Part shown: positions 52,733 to 63,427 of the stretch, piece by piece
Layout of the letters: each line of letters starts with the position of its first letter
How positions within the stretch are numbered: position 1 is the first letter of the stretch
Assembly: GCF_000003855.2 (NCBI RefSeq)
Contig: NW_003101676.1
Coordinates: 2,292,875-2,356,874 of the forward strand
Direction of reading: 5' to 3'
Source of the DNA: Blastomyces gilchristii SLH14081
Lineage: Eukaryota; Ascomycota; Eurotiomycetes; Onygenales; Ajellomycetaceae
DNA length: 64,000 bases
Program-made: the position numbers and the translations under genes
Notes under the pieces: generated by a model
What the model was told of the DNA's origin: nothing
The model's input: only the letters and a program-made list of their open reading frames with translations
Databases searched by the model: none

Positions 52733-55700
52733 GGCAGCACAAGACAGGATGGAGAAAAGCTCGAGGCTAGAATAACCATAGGGGCAGCGGAATAACGGAA
52801 AGCCGAGTGAGATCAAGACAGAGCAAGAGAATAATGGAGAGGAGAGGAGAGAGAGAGAGAGAGGAAGGAGAGTATGAGGTATGGTATGTATGGTATAAGG
52901 GAAGACGAGCAGAGAGAATTGAAGGAAGCCGGCCATTCATTCAGCCAACCGGTTCTGTCATCTAGCTCAGGCGGAGTGCTAAATTTGCAAACTAAAGGTT
53001 TGGACCATCCGGAACTTGTAGACTTATTAGTAGGAGAGGGGGAGGAGAAGGAGGGATTATTGGTACGTGTACGACGCTATATTGTATGTCCATACAATGT
53101 ACATGTACATGATACATGTACCTGCCGCTGCGGCCCCTAGGCAGGTCCATGGGTACTGGGTACATGCCACCCGGTGTGAAGCCATGGATTGTTGGAGATA
53201 AATATAGAAAGAAATACGAGCGGGAATTACAAATTTCAAGGAAAACTGACGTATGAGGTCATAAAGTTTGTGATCAAGAGCAAGAGACAAATTCCCATTT
53301 GCCCTAGCACTAAGTTAACTAACCAAGCAAACAACAAAATGAAAAATGATTGGTGTGCCTGGAGTGAGATCAATCTGGTCTCTGAGAGAATTATTCAAGG
53401 ACCTCGATAATGTTTTTCTTATTCCCATATTGTTCTCGTAACCTTCCAATAATGAAGGAAATAATATTGTACTGTACGTAACTACGCGGAATGAGGACTG
53501 GCTGACACATTATTATTATTATTGACACTAACTAGTTAACTACTAAAACTTATTAACTACTACTTTCAATTATTCTATCGAAATTTTCCACGCCAGACAG
53601 ACCCCCACGCATTTGTTTGATCTAGTAGTAGCCTAGGCCAAATTCCTTTTTTAAGGTAGTGTATTGTATATAGTTACAGACTATCCTATCAGGTCGAAGG
53701 TTTGAATCGTAAGTTACTCGTAACTCGTACTCGTAGTTAACTATCTATGTTGCAAAAAAAAAAAAAAAAAAAGTTTCCAACAACAACAAACAAACACCCC
53801 CTTGCACTATCTACACCTATCCTATCTATCTATCCCGATAAAACCCGCTGACGTTTACAGTTCAACAACCCACGGGAGGGGGTGGATCTGGCCCCTTCTT
53901 CGGCTTCAGCCTAGAACATTAACAACATATAAGCATTTTGCTGCAAGATGACACAACTGCCGGTTGTGCCGTGCCCAGCCTTCGCCGGCATGGTTCCAGT
54001 TTGTGTTGTGACTTTTCTCTCTGGCCAATAAGTACGGAGTACAGCCTCAGTAAGTAGTAGTTAGTAGCTAACTACCTAGGTACTAACCTTGCAGTCAACA
54101 ACCCCGTGATTTTTGATTTTTACCGTCCGTTAATACATACCCAATTCGTCCGACCCCCTAACCCAACCCTGCACAGTGGTTAACATATCGACTATAAAAT
54201 AGAATAAGTTAACTTATACGAAGGCCAAGCCGGCTAGAATCGAACCTTCCTTACTTTGTTGCTTTGGGCACTTTACTAATATTAATAATAATGTATAATA
54301 TAATATGCAAGAGCGGGGGGTGAGACGGAAGAATGGCAGAAGATCAAATTGATGATCATTGCTAGCTCTACGCTGTTATGTCCCGCTACGATCAGAATTA
54401 ATTATTATTATTATTATTAACTTACTAAGTGACGAACAGACTGACTTGTGCAATCACCTCTTCTTCTACCTTGCACGGGTTGCCACTATTATTGGAGCTA
54501 GAGAGGAGATGGCCTGACTGATGACCCCTATCTATCTATCATACTATACTTATTATACTTATTAATAACTTGAAAAAAGACAATCCAAAAATCGTAAACT
54601 GTTTACAATCCTGCAGTATATTTATTCGTGACAACAGAATCAATCAAAGTCATCCTTTTTTTTTCTTTTCTTTTTTCGTTTTTCGTCTCCTTCTTTTGCC
54701 CTGCCGCTCTTCCAGTAGTATAGTATGTTGTATCGCGCCAAAATGACCGTCCTTAAAACAGCTATCAGGGTGTGTCCTTTTCTCATGTAGCCTCACTGCC
54801 CAAGCATCACTGAAGTTATTTGCAACCTACAATCGAACTACGAGCATTTCGAAAGGTGAGGTCATCCATCGTTGTCTTCAGCGCCTCCTCCTGACTGATT
54901 GATTCAAAGACGGTGCCGGGATCTCGGTGTGGAGAGGTTGGAATGTGCCAAGGTCTATAGTGTTTGCGTTGGGATGGCGTTTCTGAGGGACGAATGAACC
55001 CCCAGAACTCTACTTGGGAAACGCTACTTTTCAGGCAACTGATCTGGGGAAGAGTTATATCTATCACCTGAGATGCAAGACTTGAATGGTGACGTGACGC
55101 GGGGCGGAGAAGATGAATTTTAAAAAGGAGAGGTGAAAAAGAAAAAGCTGTCCAACAAGCCCTTCAAAGTCGCCAAGGGCTATCTATCCTATCTATCATC
55201 TATCTATCAATCATGTATGCACTCAAACCCCATTATTAATTGCACTGCTGCACAGAAAACTTTTCCAAGTGCCAACGCTCAAAAGAGGATCGCCTAGAGT
55301 TTTAGCCTTCCGGTTCTTGGCGTTATGCTGGAACGCCCCACAGCGGCGCGAAATGTGAAGATATGTTTTGTTGAACATGCCGCGGGGCACTTTCTAGGCA
55401 GCTTTGCATAACTTCTTATAAATGCTCAACCGTTGCCCCAAGTTTGCTGTTCAATCAAAACAGGGATGTGCCGCTGGATTTTTTTTTTGCTTGTCCAACC
55501 AAAAAACCATTTTCCAGTCTATCTATTTTGACCTAGTGAGCCACAAAGCAGTGCTCCTACATATATAATAATACGCTTCGCCGTGCCTTCTTCGAGTTCT
55601 TCCGCTCTCATTAATCCATATCCCATAAAAGTCAATGTGGGCCGGAAATAAAATGCTTCCACCATGAGATTTTCCTTCTCTTTCAGCGAAATAAAGTCAT

Positions 55701-55736
55701 AAATCTACTTTCACACCGACGACTTGACAAGTAAAT
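52733..55736. other. 3.0-kb intergenic region upstream of creD
   Basis: It should contain the creD promoter at its left end. Other contents: a GTACATGTAC-rich palindromic stretch at 53090-53130, a poly-A run near 53754-53772, a TACGGAGTA motif at 54033-54042, TTAACTA-rich sequence and TTA arrays. Only one small minus-strand frame (54816-55067) might be coding. Confidence 0.5.
54816..55067 (-). CDS. Possible small hypothetical protein
   Basis: An 83-residue ATG-initiated frame with mixed, protein-like composition and no low complexity. It contains a Pro/His-rich centre and a polar C terminus ending in VGCK. No family is recognised and no splice partner was found. It stands alone inside a long intergenic region, so it may be a chance frame. 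Confidence 0.2.
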   Translation of the reverse strand: MIDITLPQISCLKSSVSQVEFWGFIRPSETPSQRKHYRPWHIPTSPHRDPGTVFESISQEEALKTTMDDLTFRNARSSIVGCK

Positions 55737-56138
55737 ATGACTTCAACCGTTCCCCTAAGGGTAGCCATTTACCAAAACCCGGGCATCAAGCACTGGAGCT
55801 TGTTCATCGATGCGGCAGAGACAACTAAAAAGACCATCATTCATCTCCTTGGTGCTCGACGGAAATATTTCATTGAAGTTCGAGCGCGATCGGACGCAAA
55901 CATTTCGAATTCCCTTATCGAGCTCTGTTCCCTGTGTGAGATTGATACAAGCAATGTCGAGACCGTCAAAATCATCGCACAAGAGACACCTATCCGCAAC
56001 GAGGTGTCTGATTATAGTTGCCAGGATTTCATCCTCGAGGTTCTGGATAAACTGGAAACGAATGGAGTCATTCCAAATAACGCGGACTACCAGAACAAGA
56101 AAAGAATCCTCAAGGAAAAGCGCGAAGCCTGGAAGTAA
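55737..56138 (+). CDS. Hypothetical protein, permuted papain (LRAT/NlpC)-like layout
   Basis: A single-exon gene of 133 residues. No name is recognised. It has a KHWSLFID block near residue 20 and an SYSCQDFILEVL-type block near residue 97. A His-Trp strand followed about 80 residues later by a Cys at the start of a helix is the arrangement of circularly permuted papain-like folds (LRAT, PPPDE). Uncharacterised small fungal proteins of this type exist. The C terminus is highly charged (Lys, Arg, Glu). Whether it is a thiol enzyme is inference only. It converges with the APH-fold gene; their stop codons are 117 bp apart. Confidence 0.65.
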   Translation: MTSTVPLRVAIYQNPGIKHWSLFIDAAETTKKTIIHLLGARRKYFIEVRARSDANISNSLIELCSLCEIDTSNVETVKIIAQETPIRNEVSDYSCQDFILEVLDKLETNGVIPNNADYQNKKRILKEKREAWK

Positions 56139-56254
56139 GCTATACCATCAGTTTTTCTGTCAGATTAGGATATGGTAGAGGTCCCTGAAGAGGCGTCCTT
56201 TGCGGGGAAGTTTTCCGTTTTAGATCCTATTTTGTAAACGCTATTCTCGCGAAT

Positions 56255-57712
56255 TCATCGAACTATATCCGTCCTCCAGTTCCACAAAAGGTTGCCCCAA
56301 AGGCGGTCAACCAACCAACGCACAGGAAATCGTAAGGGTGAAATGGAGTCTGGCACATAGAGATACCAATCATCGTCAGTCTCAATGCTCTGTCCATTTG
56401 ACAACGTCGTGCACTCATAGTATTCGGGATAGAAACCACCCTCCTCCCAATCAATAATCCCAGTTACAATATAAGCGTCCGCGTTGCGAGGATCTTTTTC
56501 GACCAGGATATTTGTTTTCTTTAAATCACCGTGTGTAAACACTGAACCCCGAAGAGATTTATTTTCCTTCTTCAAAAAGGAGCGAAGTAGCTTGGCGTAG
56601 GAAGGGCTTGCACGATGTTTCGCAGAGAATTGCAGCTCATCAAATTGCCATGCTGTGATTATACCCTTTTTGGAAGAAACTTCCATGATACGATAGTCCT
56701 TAACCCCTTCCCCACCTACACCTCCTAGCTGCAGTCCATCACGTTGTTGTAAACTTCGGAGTTGAACGAATATCCAGTCCAGCTGTCTCCGAAGAGATAA
56801 TTTTGCTTCATGGGATAGACTTGGCCATGCCTTGTCAAGGGTGATGCCTGGAATATATGACATGAACATAGCACGGAACGTCCCAAGAGCAACCAGACCG
56901 TGGACTCTAGGAATCGGAAGCTCAGCAGCATGGGCAGCAAGGTATTGGAGATTGTGATACTCCGTGAGATCTCTGCTATTAGGGAACACTTTGATTGCAA
57001 GCTCATCACCGCACTTGACCACAACTCCTCTAATGCTGAGGTCAAACAACCTTTCCGAATGCAAAATGAGCATTTTCATTGCCGCCGCCAGCGCGGTTTC
57101 CGGAGAAGAATAGCTATTGTCCACTGAATACTTCTGGATCAGCGCCGTAGCCTGGTTCGATAGCGGGTAAAGTATACTGGCAGTGTCGATTCTAGAAAGC
57201 TTCTCGCAGAGCCAGTCGCTAGGTTCCTTTTTCTGTGGTGGTTCAAGAGTCTTTTCCTCTGCCTTTGCCGTTGGCATTAGCCATCTGTATCGACGGTCGT
57301 AGTCTGACGGGAAATAATCCCGCAGGTTGATCTCGGGGTGAGCGTTGATCTCATCGTGGAGATTGTTTACAGTTAGGAAATTGAGGCAGCCAGTCTCGGA
57401 AAGCTCTTTATATTGTGCTACTCGATGAGCGCGCAGATACGCAGCGCCGACAACGGATAGGAGGTCTGCCGAGGGGTTGTTCTCGAGCGCATCGTGGAAG
57501 GCTTGCATCAAGGTTTGGTTCATTTGCGGGGCATCGGGCCTGTTGATGGTGAGGATCTTTCGTTGATGGTTCAAGACTGCTGCCATTGCTCGTAAAAGGT
57601 CAACGCACTGCGTAGGCTCGAAATCAAGGCGTATCGTTTGGGGTTGTGGACAAGCGACGCATTTTTTTGGGAATAGTATAGTATGGAGCCGCCTGGAGAA
57701 TCCCGAGGTCAT
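56255..57712 (-). CDS. APH/protein-kinase-fold phosphotransferase family protein
   Basis: A single-exon gene of 485 residues. The C-terminal 260 residues form an aminoglycoside-phosphotransferase-like kinase fold of the kind abundant in filamentous fungi. Visible elements are AIKVF with the nucleotide-binding lysine, an MSYIPGITLDKAW hinge, the catalytic loop FTHGDLKKTNI, and GIIDWEEGGFYPEYYE, which holds the metal-binding aspartate. The N-terminal 190 residues are not recognised; they contain CVACPQPQ near residue 18. In fungi these proteins rarely act on antibiotics and their substrates are mostly unknown, so no resistance role is suggested. The C terminus ends in an aromatic-rich segment. 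It is tandem with creC, 573 bp downstream of the creC stop. Confidence 0.8.
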   Translation of the reverse strand: MTSGFSRRLHTILFPKKCVACPQPQTIRLDFEPTQCVDLLRAMAAVLNHQRKILTINRPDAPQMNQTLMQAFHDALENNPSADLLSVVGAAYLRAHRVAQYKELSETGCLNFLTVNNLHDEINAHPEINLRDYFPSDYDRRYRWLMPTAKAEEKTLEPPQKKEPSDWLCEKLSRIDTASILYPLSNQATALIQKYSVDNSYSSPETALAAAMKMLILHSERLFDLSIRGVVVKCGDELAIKVFPNSRDLTEYHNLQYLAAHAAELPIPRVHGLVALGTFRAMFMSYIPGITLDKAWPSLSHEAKLSLRRQLDWIFVQLRSLQQRDGLQLGGVGGEGVKDYRIMEVSSKKGIITAWQFDELQFSAKHRASPSYAKLLRSFLKKENKSLRGSVFTHGDLKKTNILVEKDPRNADAYIVTGIIDWEEGGFYPEYYECTTLSNGQSIETDDDWYLYVPDSISPLRFPVRWLVDRLWGNLLWNWRTDIVR

Positions 57713-58285
57713 GTGACCTCAATCGACAGCCTCGTCTCCAACCTTGTCCATGACGAACCATGCCGCGCCTTCGTCAAAAGCAAGCGTGACGAGCCAGCAT
57801 GTCTAAATAACTGCATGGACTTATGGACTTTCATAAATCAAGGAAGCAAAGGAATCGTAATTCTATGATCGCAACCGAGGAAGGAGAAAGTAGAATGGAA
57901 TATAAGTATTATTATCCGAAAATACGCACGAAAATTAGCGGATAGGAAAATACATTGCAATTATACGGACTCCTCTCAAGAATGGATATTTACATGCGAG
58001 AACCAGGAACATACGGCAATAAGAGTAAGTGAATGAATGTGAGGTACTCTGCCGCAGTTCCTTCTATAACTCCATCCCATTATTGATGTCAAATAGTGTT
58101 TGCGTAGAATTTCATTCGCATATATGAACATCGAACCGCTTTGATGCAAAGGCAAAGTTAGAAAAGGAAACGTAAAAGATTTAAAGATCGCATGAGGCGT
58201 CGCCGACTCTATTCGACCAAATGCAAAGAAGCATGGGAAGGGAGAACAACATTAAGTCATTACGTAGTACTACATGGTCTTAACG
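57713..58285. other. Short intergenic region between creC and the APH-fold gene
   Basis: 573 bp holding the creC 3' UTR and the promoter of the APH-fold gene. No other feature was seen. Confidence 0.5.
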
Positions 58286-60775
58286 CTAAGATTCATACGA
58301 TCCCGGCCGACCCATGTGCCCTGTGCTAGTTGCCGATTCCGAGCCAGATGCTGTCGTATGAGCAACCCCTTCATTCACGCCTTCTCGCGGTCGATCCCAG
58401 GTACGGATATGGCCTGCATAATATTAGAGACGACCACGGAATGAAAACCACATGTAATAAGACAAATAATTTCCACGAACATACCTTCAAGTGACGAAGT
58501 GATGATACAGTCCTCGAGAAATCCTAGCCAACAAATCGGATCTTCACCAATTACTTTGGACTATACGTCATCATAATAAATGCTATCAGTTTCAAAAAAT
58601 ATCCACGACGAACTCGAGTCGGCCGACAGATCCCTTACCATTATTGGAGGCAATTGTGCAGTTCTTGCTCTGGGCTCCACGGGGTGGAAAGTAGGTACAT
58701 CGTCCCCCTTCTCCTCCACAGGCTTGCTATCCGTACGGTTCGAGTCAGATCGCACTCGATTAGAAGAAAGAGTGTCGGTACGGCTTCGACTAGACGGTGC
58801 CACAACGCTAGTACGTTGTCGTGCCGTGGCTTGAAGCTATTGAGCATTGGAATTTATTGTTAGCTTCTTAAGGGACACGCAACTGGGTGTAGATGGCGAT
58901 ATTCTGCTCCGCAACAAAGCATGATATTCATATACAGGGAAGGGAAGGGGCTGGCAACATACCACCTTTGGCCGATGGAGCATTGCAACACTGAAATCCC
59001 AGAGGAGTAGTCGGCAGTCATCTCCAACGCTGCCAAACCTATAATTCCTCTCATCACATCGCCAAGGATCAAATGCCACACACGAGACCCACGAGTGGTG
59101 ACCTTGGCAGCGTGCAACAATTTTGCGCTCAGAGAGGGACCAAATGGAAACGAGATCATCTTGGCCTCCGGTCAAAATGTATTTCCCATCTGGAGACCAG
59201 CAAACACAAAGCATCCCTCCATAGTAACTCATGAACGTGTCAATGGCTCTGACGCAAGGTACGGAGTTAGTTGAGAGTGGGTTTTTTTTTTCTTTTTTCT
59301 TTTTCTTTTCTTTTTCTTTTTTTTCCTCAAAGATGCGGGAAAATCAGGTTACGTACTGTTCCTTTAAATAGTCAATAATCCGGAGTGAGCCATCTTCCAA
59401 AACAACAGCCAGATGTCGACTATCGGGGGAGAACGCGATGTTGTTGATTCGGTGGTTCGAAAGCTTCCAGTAGGCAACAGGGTTGGTCTTCTGATTCCTC
59501 GAATTGACGGATTTCAAAATTGTCAAAGTTTGGCTCGAATTATGAGATTTCTTCTCATCATCGGGTTTAGGCTGGCTAATGTCCGCAGTTTCTGGAACGA
59601 ATGGCGCATCCTCTTTTTCTTTATCATATACAATAAGGCTACCATCTGTATGCGCGGCGAGGAAAAGGTGCTCCGAGCCAGGAATCCACCGGATCTGGTT
59701 TATCGGAGAACTATTTATGGCCCCGTTCTTGTTGATGCGAGCATACTTTTGCTGCATTGGCTCATACCACAGGATATCCCCGACAGACGAGCCCATAATC
59801 ACATCCAGGTGTGTTGTACTTTTCGTCAGTTCATTCACATCATGGCAAAGCATATGCGCCTTCGTGAAAAGGATCTTGGTTAGAGGTTCCTGTTTCGTTT
59901 TGGAGCTAAGGTCCAGCCATTGAAAAGCACGATTGATATTAGCGAAAGCATAGACACCGTCAGGACTTCTCTCCGCCAGCCTCTTCGCTGCTGCATCATG
60001 GGTAATGACGCGAGAAACAAAGGTAGAACTGCTTTTGAGGATATTGTTCTTGGGTTTACGTCGTTTTAAGCCTGGCCCCTCCTTGCCTATATTCGTTGCG
60101 AGAGCGAGGCTGCCTTCTCCAAATGCCGGGGCTGATCCGCAAGTCTCCAATGTGTCAGATGTCGGCCGGCCTTCACTACTATCACTTTCTCTAATGCTCC
60201 GAAGATCCGACCTTCCACTCACCGACGTCCTCACTCTGTAGAGCTGAGGAACAGATTTGCGGGGCTGGACGACGACTAGAGATAGCTTAACCCCACACGT
60301 CGGGGGATGGACAACCGTAGCTAGAGGGTTCGTGCTGGTAATGGGAGCCTCGGAAGGATGGGGAGGTGGAGTGGCAAGGAGTAGATCGTCCCTAAGGACA
60401 TAAGTTCCTACTCAGTGATTAGTTTGTAAGGGCCACGGAATAAGTACAACAACTTGGGTGCAAACCTTCTCCAACCTGAAGGGAGCAGCCCCCTTCGGGA
60501 CGTTTTAGAACGTTGCTTGTTTCGATAATTGGTACCGGCAAGCCGTTTACCGTGCCATTAGCGTACGCCAAAGGCATCGAGTACCGAGGCGGGGGAGGAG
60601 GTAGTACGCTAGATACACATGTGAGATGGGAACTCTAACAGCTAACAGCAAGAAGGTGATAAGTGCGACTATCTCTTTGCCAGGGAGATGCAGTGAAGAT
60701 TCACCATTCACCATTCACCATTCACCGTTATGCCAATATGTATGGAGTTTGAAGAGTGAATAGCACTTACAACAT
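58286..60775 (-). CDS. creC: CreC, WD40 partner of the CreB deubiquitinase
   Basis: Seven exons in transcript order: 60775-60771, 60608-60466, 60407-59357, 59248-58963, 58836-58639, 58560-58485, 58413-58286; 628 residues. The first exon holds only five coding bases (ATG TT); splicing then gives the family's [11 protein letters not shown] start. A proline-rich N terminus is followed by KKNN-type basic sequence and at least five WD40 repeats ([16 protein letters not shown], [49 protein letters not shown]). In Aspergillus nidulans, CreC binds and stabilises the deubiquitinase CreB, which acts in carbon catabolite repression. Intron 1 contains a 7-bp tandem repeat and intron 3 a T/C-rich run. Every exon join keeps the family sequence in register. 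Confidence 0.95.
60699..60726. repeat. 7-bp tandem repeat (ATTCACC x4)
   Basis: Four perfect head-to-tail copies of ATTCACC within the first intron of creC, just downstream of the 5-nt first exon on the transcript. Confidence 0.9.
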
Positions 60776-61459
60776 GGCGTCGGAGATGGACACCTATATC
60801 CCAGATTTCAAAATGTTTAATGGGTAACAACGGGACAGGAAATTGCAATCCTACCACTCAGACGATGTGATAGAATATACAAGCGAGAGACTATAGGCCG
60901 GAGGTATCGATTGCGCCCGAGCAAATTGCGTAGGAGTTAAACCCAAACATCCAAGAAGATAGACAGGGACATGTTAAACAAGTCACCGCGATAAATTATT
61001 GACAGAATAATAAGAATAGGCAGAGAGACGTCACCATCATCAGCGAATCTTACTGCGGCGGACGGTGGAGGTTGAGATCAACGGCGGCTGAGTTAACTAG
61101 GGCTGCGGGAAGGTGTGGGGAAAGGGAGTGGAAACGGCGAATTGCACGTGATGTAACTACTGTGTGGAATAACTATAAAGTACTATGTACAGTAATAATA
61201 AGAATATATAGGAAACCAACCCGTTTTAAGAACTGTAATTACTGACGGGGAAATATATATATATATATGGTAGTGTACATGATTAATTCACACATAGGTA
61301 TCGTAAACTGCATATAGGTATATTAGAGGTTAGCTCCAGAGATATAGCCGCATAAATAAGGCAGATATATTCCGCTGGTAGACGCCTCCCTAGTACATAA
61401 AAAATAGAAGAAGAAAAGAAGAAAAAGAAAACCAACAGGCCAATGGCCCAGTGGGCGGC
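60776..61459. other. creC promoter region and gem1 3' end
   Basis: 684 bp upstream of the creC start, which also contains the 3' UTR of gem1 on the same strand. It includes TA-rich sequence near 61253-61270. No gene was seen. Confidence 0.5.
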
Positions 61460-63427
61460 TCAATTCACGCCACCCGTAGCTCTGCGCCATATTACCACCG
61501 CGGCCGCTCCAGCACAGACGACCGCCCCAATTGCAATCCCCCAAGCCATCCATTTCCCTTCAACATCTTCTTCGGTTCGTGGAAATGCCGTGTTAGGCTC
61601 CATCGCTGCTTCCGCAATGTGAACAAACAGTTCCTGAATAGAATTCCACGTTACGCTGACATGCAAAGGGGGGCCTGGCATGTTTAGCCGGGTGGTGTAT
61701 TCGTCTGGCTGAAACTCTGCTCGCTGCGTAGTCCGGTCCAGATCCGCTTTGAGTGCAACGAAAACGCTTGGTACCTCCTCGAGATGTGGGTATTTATTTC
61801 GCAGCGCCGGGATGTAGGCGAAAGAATCCGGGTCAGAAGAGTCATATGTGTAAGCGACAACATCGCATTGGTCCAGAAGTTTGGTCTTGTTTTCCAGAAG
61901 GGCAGGTTCCAGCTCACCCAGCTCATCCAGGATGAGGTAACATTGTTTGCCGCCGGGCAATTCCACGGTATTCACTGCGGTGCGTGGTTGGATGGTTGGG
62001 TGGTATGTTGAGCTGAAGCCACGGGAGAGAAATGCGTCGAGGAGGGATGATTTACCCGAGGCTGGCGCTCCGAGGACATGACACATGACAACATTACGGC
62101 CAACGCGGCCAGGACGTCGTCGCTTTTTCCGGGGTTTGGTCACTTTCAGTGCCGCAGTGGTTGTCGGGTTCCCTCGATCGGATGACTCGAATCCAAGGTA
62201 AGCAAGGTACTCGAGTGTGGTTTTTGGTGATGTAAACGTCGTCATACTCCATTGTGCGAGCCAGCCCTGCAAAGTCACATGGCCAGCCTCGTTTCGTACA
62301 GTTGAGCAGGGAAACGCCCCTTCTATCCAGGAGGTGGGTAGGCCGGGGGTTGGGGCAAACAGCGAAGCCAACTCCGTGTCATTGAGTCCGCCATCGCTAT
62401 CCTTGTCTGAGAGAAGGAACAAATCGACAAGGAAACGATACCCAGCTGGAGACAGTTCCGCGGATGCAAAGGGAGGAACTTCGAAGCGAGGGTGGAGGAA
62501 GTCTTCTTGAAGAGACAGGTTATCCGTGTATTTGAATGTCCGCAGTATGATCCATATTGTTTCATGGCGGCCCTTTTCCGCATAGAGTTTATTAAGTTGT
62601 AAAAAGCCCCGCACGCTAATTCCAGCAGGCGTAACAGCATCCGGGTCAAACCTGCGTATCGTCTCCTTGATATGGTCCAAATCCTCCTCCCTGAGGGATT
62701 TACCAAAACATTTTGCCTGAAAAGAGGCAATTTCCTTGTCACTCAAATATCCGTCACGATCCTTGTCACATAAATAGAAGATTCGATGGAGTGCGCTAAC
62801 GGCGGCGGGTTTCAGAGCCGATTCCTTGGAGTCGAAGAGGGGCGCGATGGGATGTGTGACGGCCTTTTGACACAGAAAGAATGCTTCATTGACGTTCCGA
62901 TGTTCTCTACTGCTGGTTCGAATGCAAGAGTCAATCTCCTTGAATTCTGCCATTACCGGAAGCATTTCATCCTCCACAACCTGGGCCTCGTTCCCCTCAG
63001 GGGCGAGATCCGACTTGTTGGCACATAGCACGACCGGGACATTGACACCCAAAGAGCGGAAGTATGGCAACCAAAATAGAGCAACTCTCTCGTAGCTGTA
63101 ATGGTCCGAGTATACCAGTAAGATAACATTTGATTTTCGTATTTCCTTAGCCAGGTTTGCTCGTTCCTGCGGAAGGGCGGAGGTATCTACCACGGTGGTT
63201 GTAGTCACATTGTCAGGAGTGCCGATGGTCGGAGGAATGGTGATTTGAGGAAGGACAGGCTGGATCTTATTTGTGATAAAGACCCCCTTGACGAGAGAAG
63301 TTATTAGACTGGACTTCCCCGTTCCTTCGTCGCCGCACACACAAATCCGCACTAGGACACGAGGAGTATGAGAACCCCGTAGCTACCAGGAGCAAAAAGT
63401 ACGTGTAGAAAACTTACCCGTCCCCAT
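61460..63427 (-). CDS. GEM1: Gem1, mitochondrial Rho (Miro) GTPase
   Basis: Exons in transcript order: 63427-63418 and 63351-61460; 633 residues, the family's usual length. The first exon has only ten coding bases; the join gives [18 protein letters not shown]. Domains in order: GTPase 1 (P loop 10-18, NKSD at 115), EF hand 1 (199-210, [12 protein letters not shown]), EF hand 2 (319-330, [12 protein letters not shown]), GTPase 2 (P loop GAPASGKSS at 431-439), and a C-terminal tail anchor (about 604-626) followed by two arginines. It sits in the mitochondrial outer membrane and controls mitochondrial shape, inheritance and ER-mitochondria contact (ERMES-associated). All EF-hand calcium ligands look intact. 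Confidence 0.97.

Noticed and set aside
54225..54260. Sequence whose reverse complement contains GGTTCGATTCT, like a tRNA B box
   Set aside because: No A box, anticodon arm or closing acceptor stem was found at the required distance on the minus strand, so no tRNA is called.
56255..57712. APH-fold gene as an antibiotic-resistance determinant
   Set aside because: This fold is common in fungal genomes with unrelated substrates; nothing in sequence or context supports a resistance role.
45488..63427. Possible secondary-metabolite or defence gene cluster
   Set aside because: All recognisable genes are conserved housekeeping or signalling genes; there is no backbone synthase, transporter or transcription factor.
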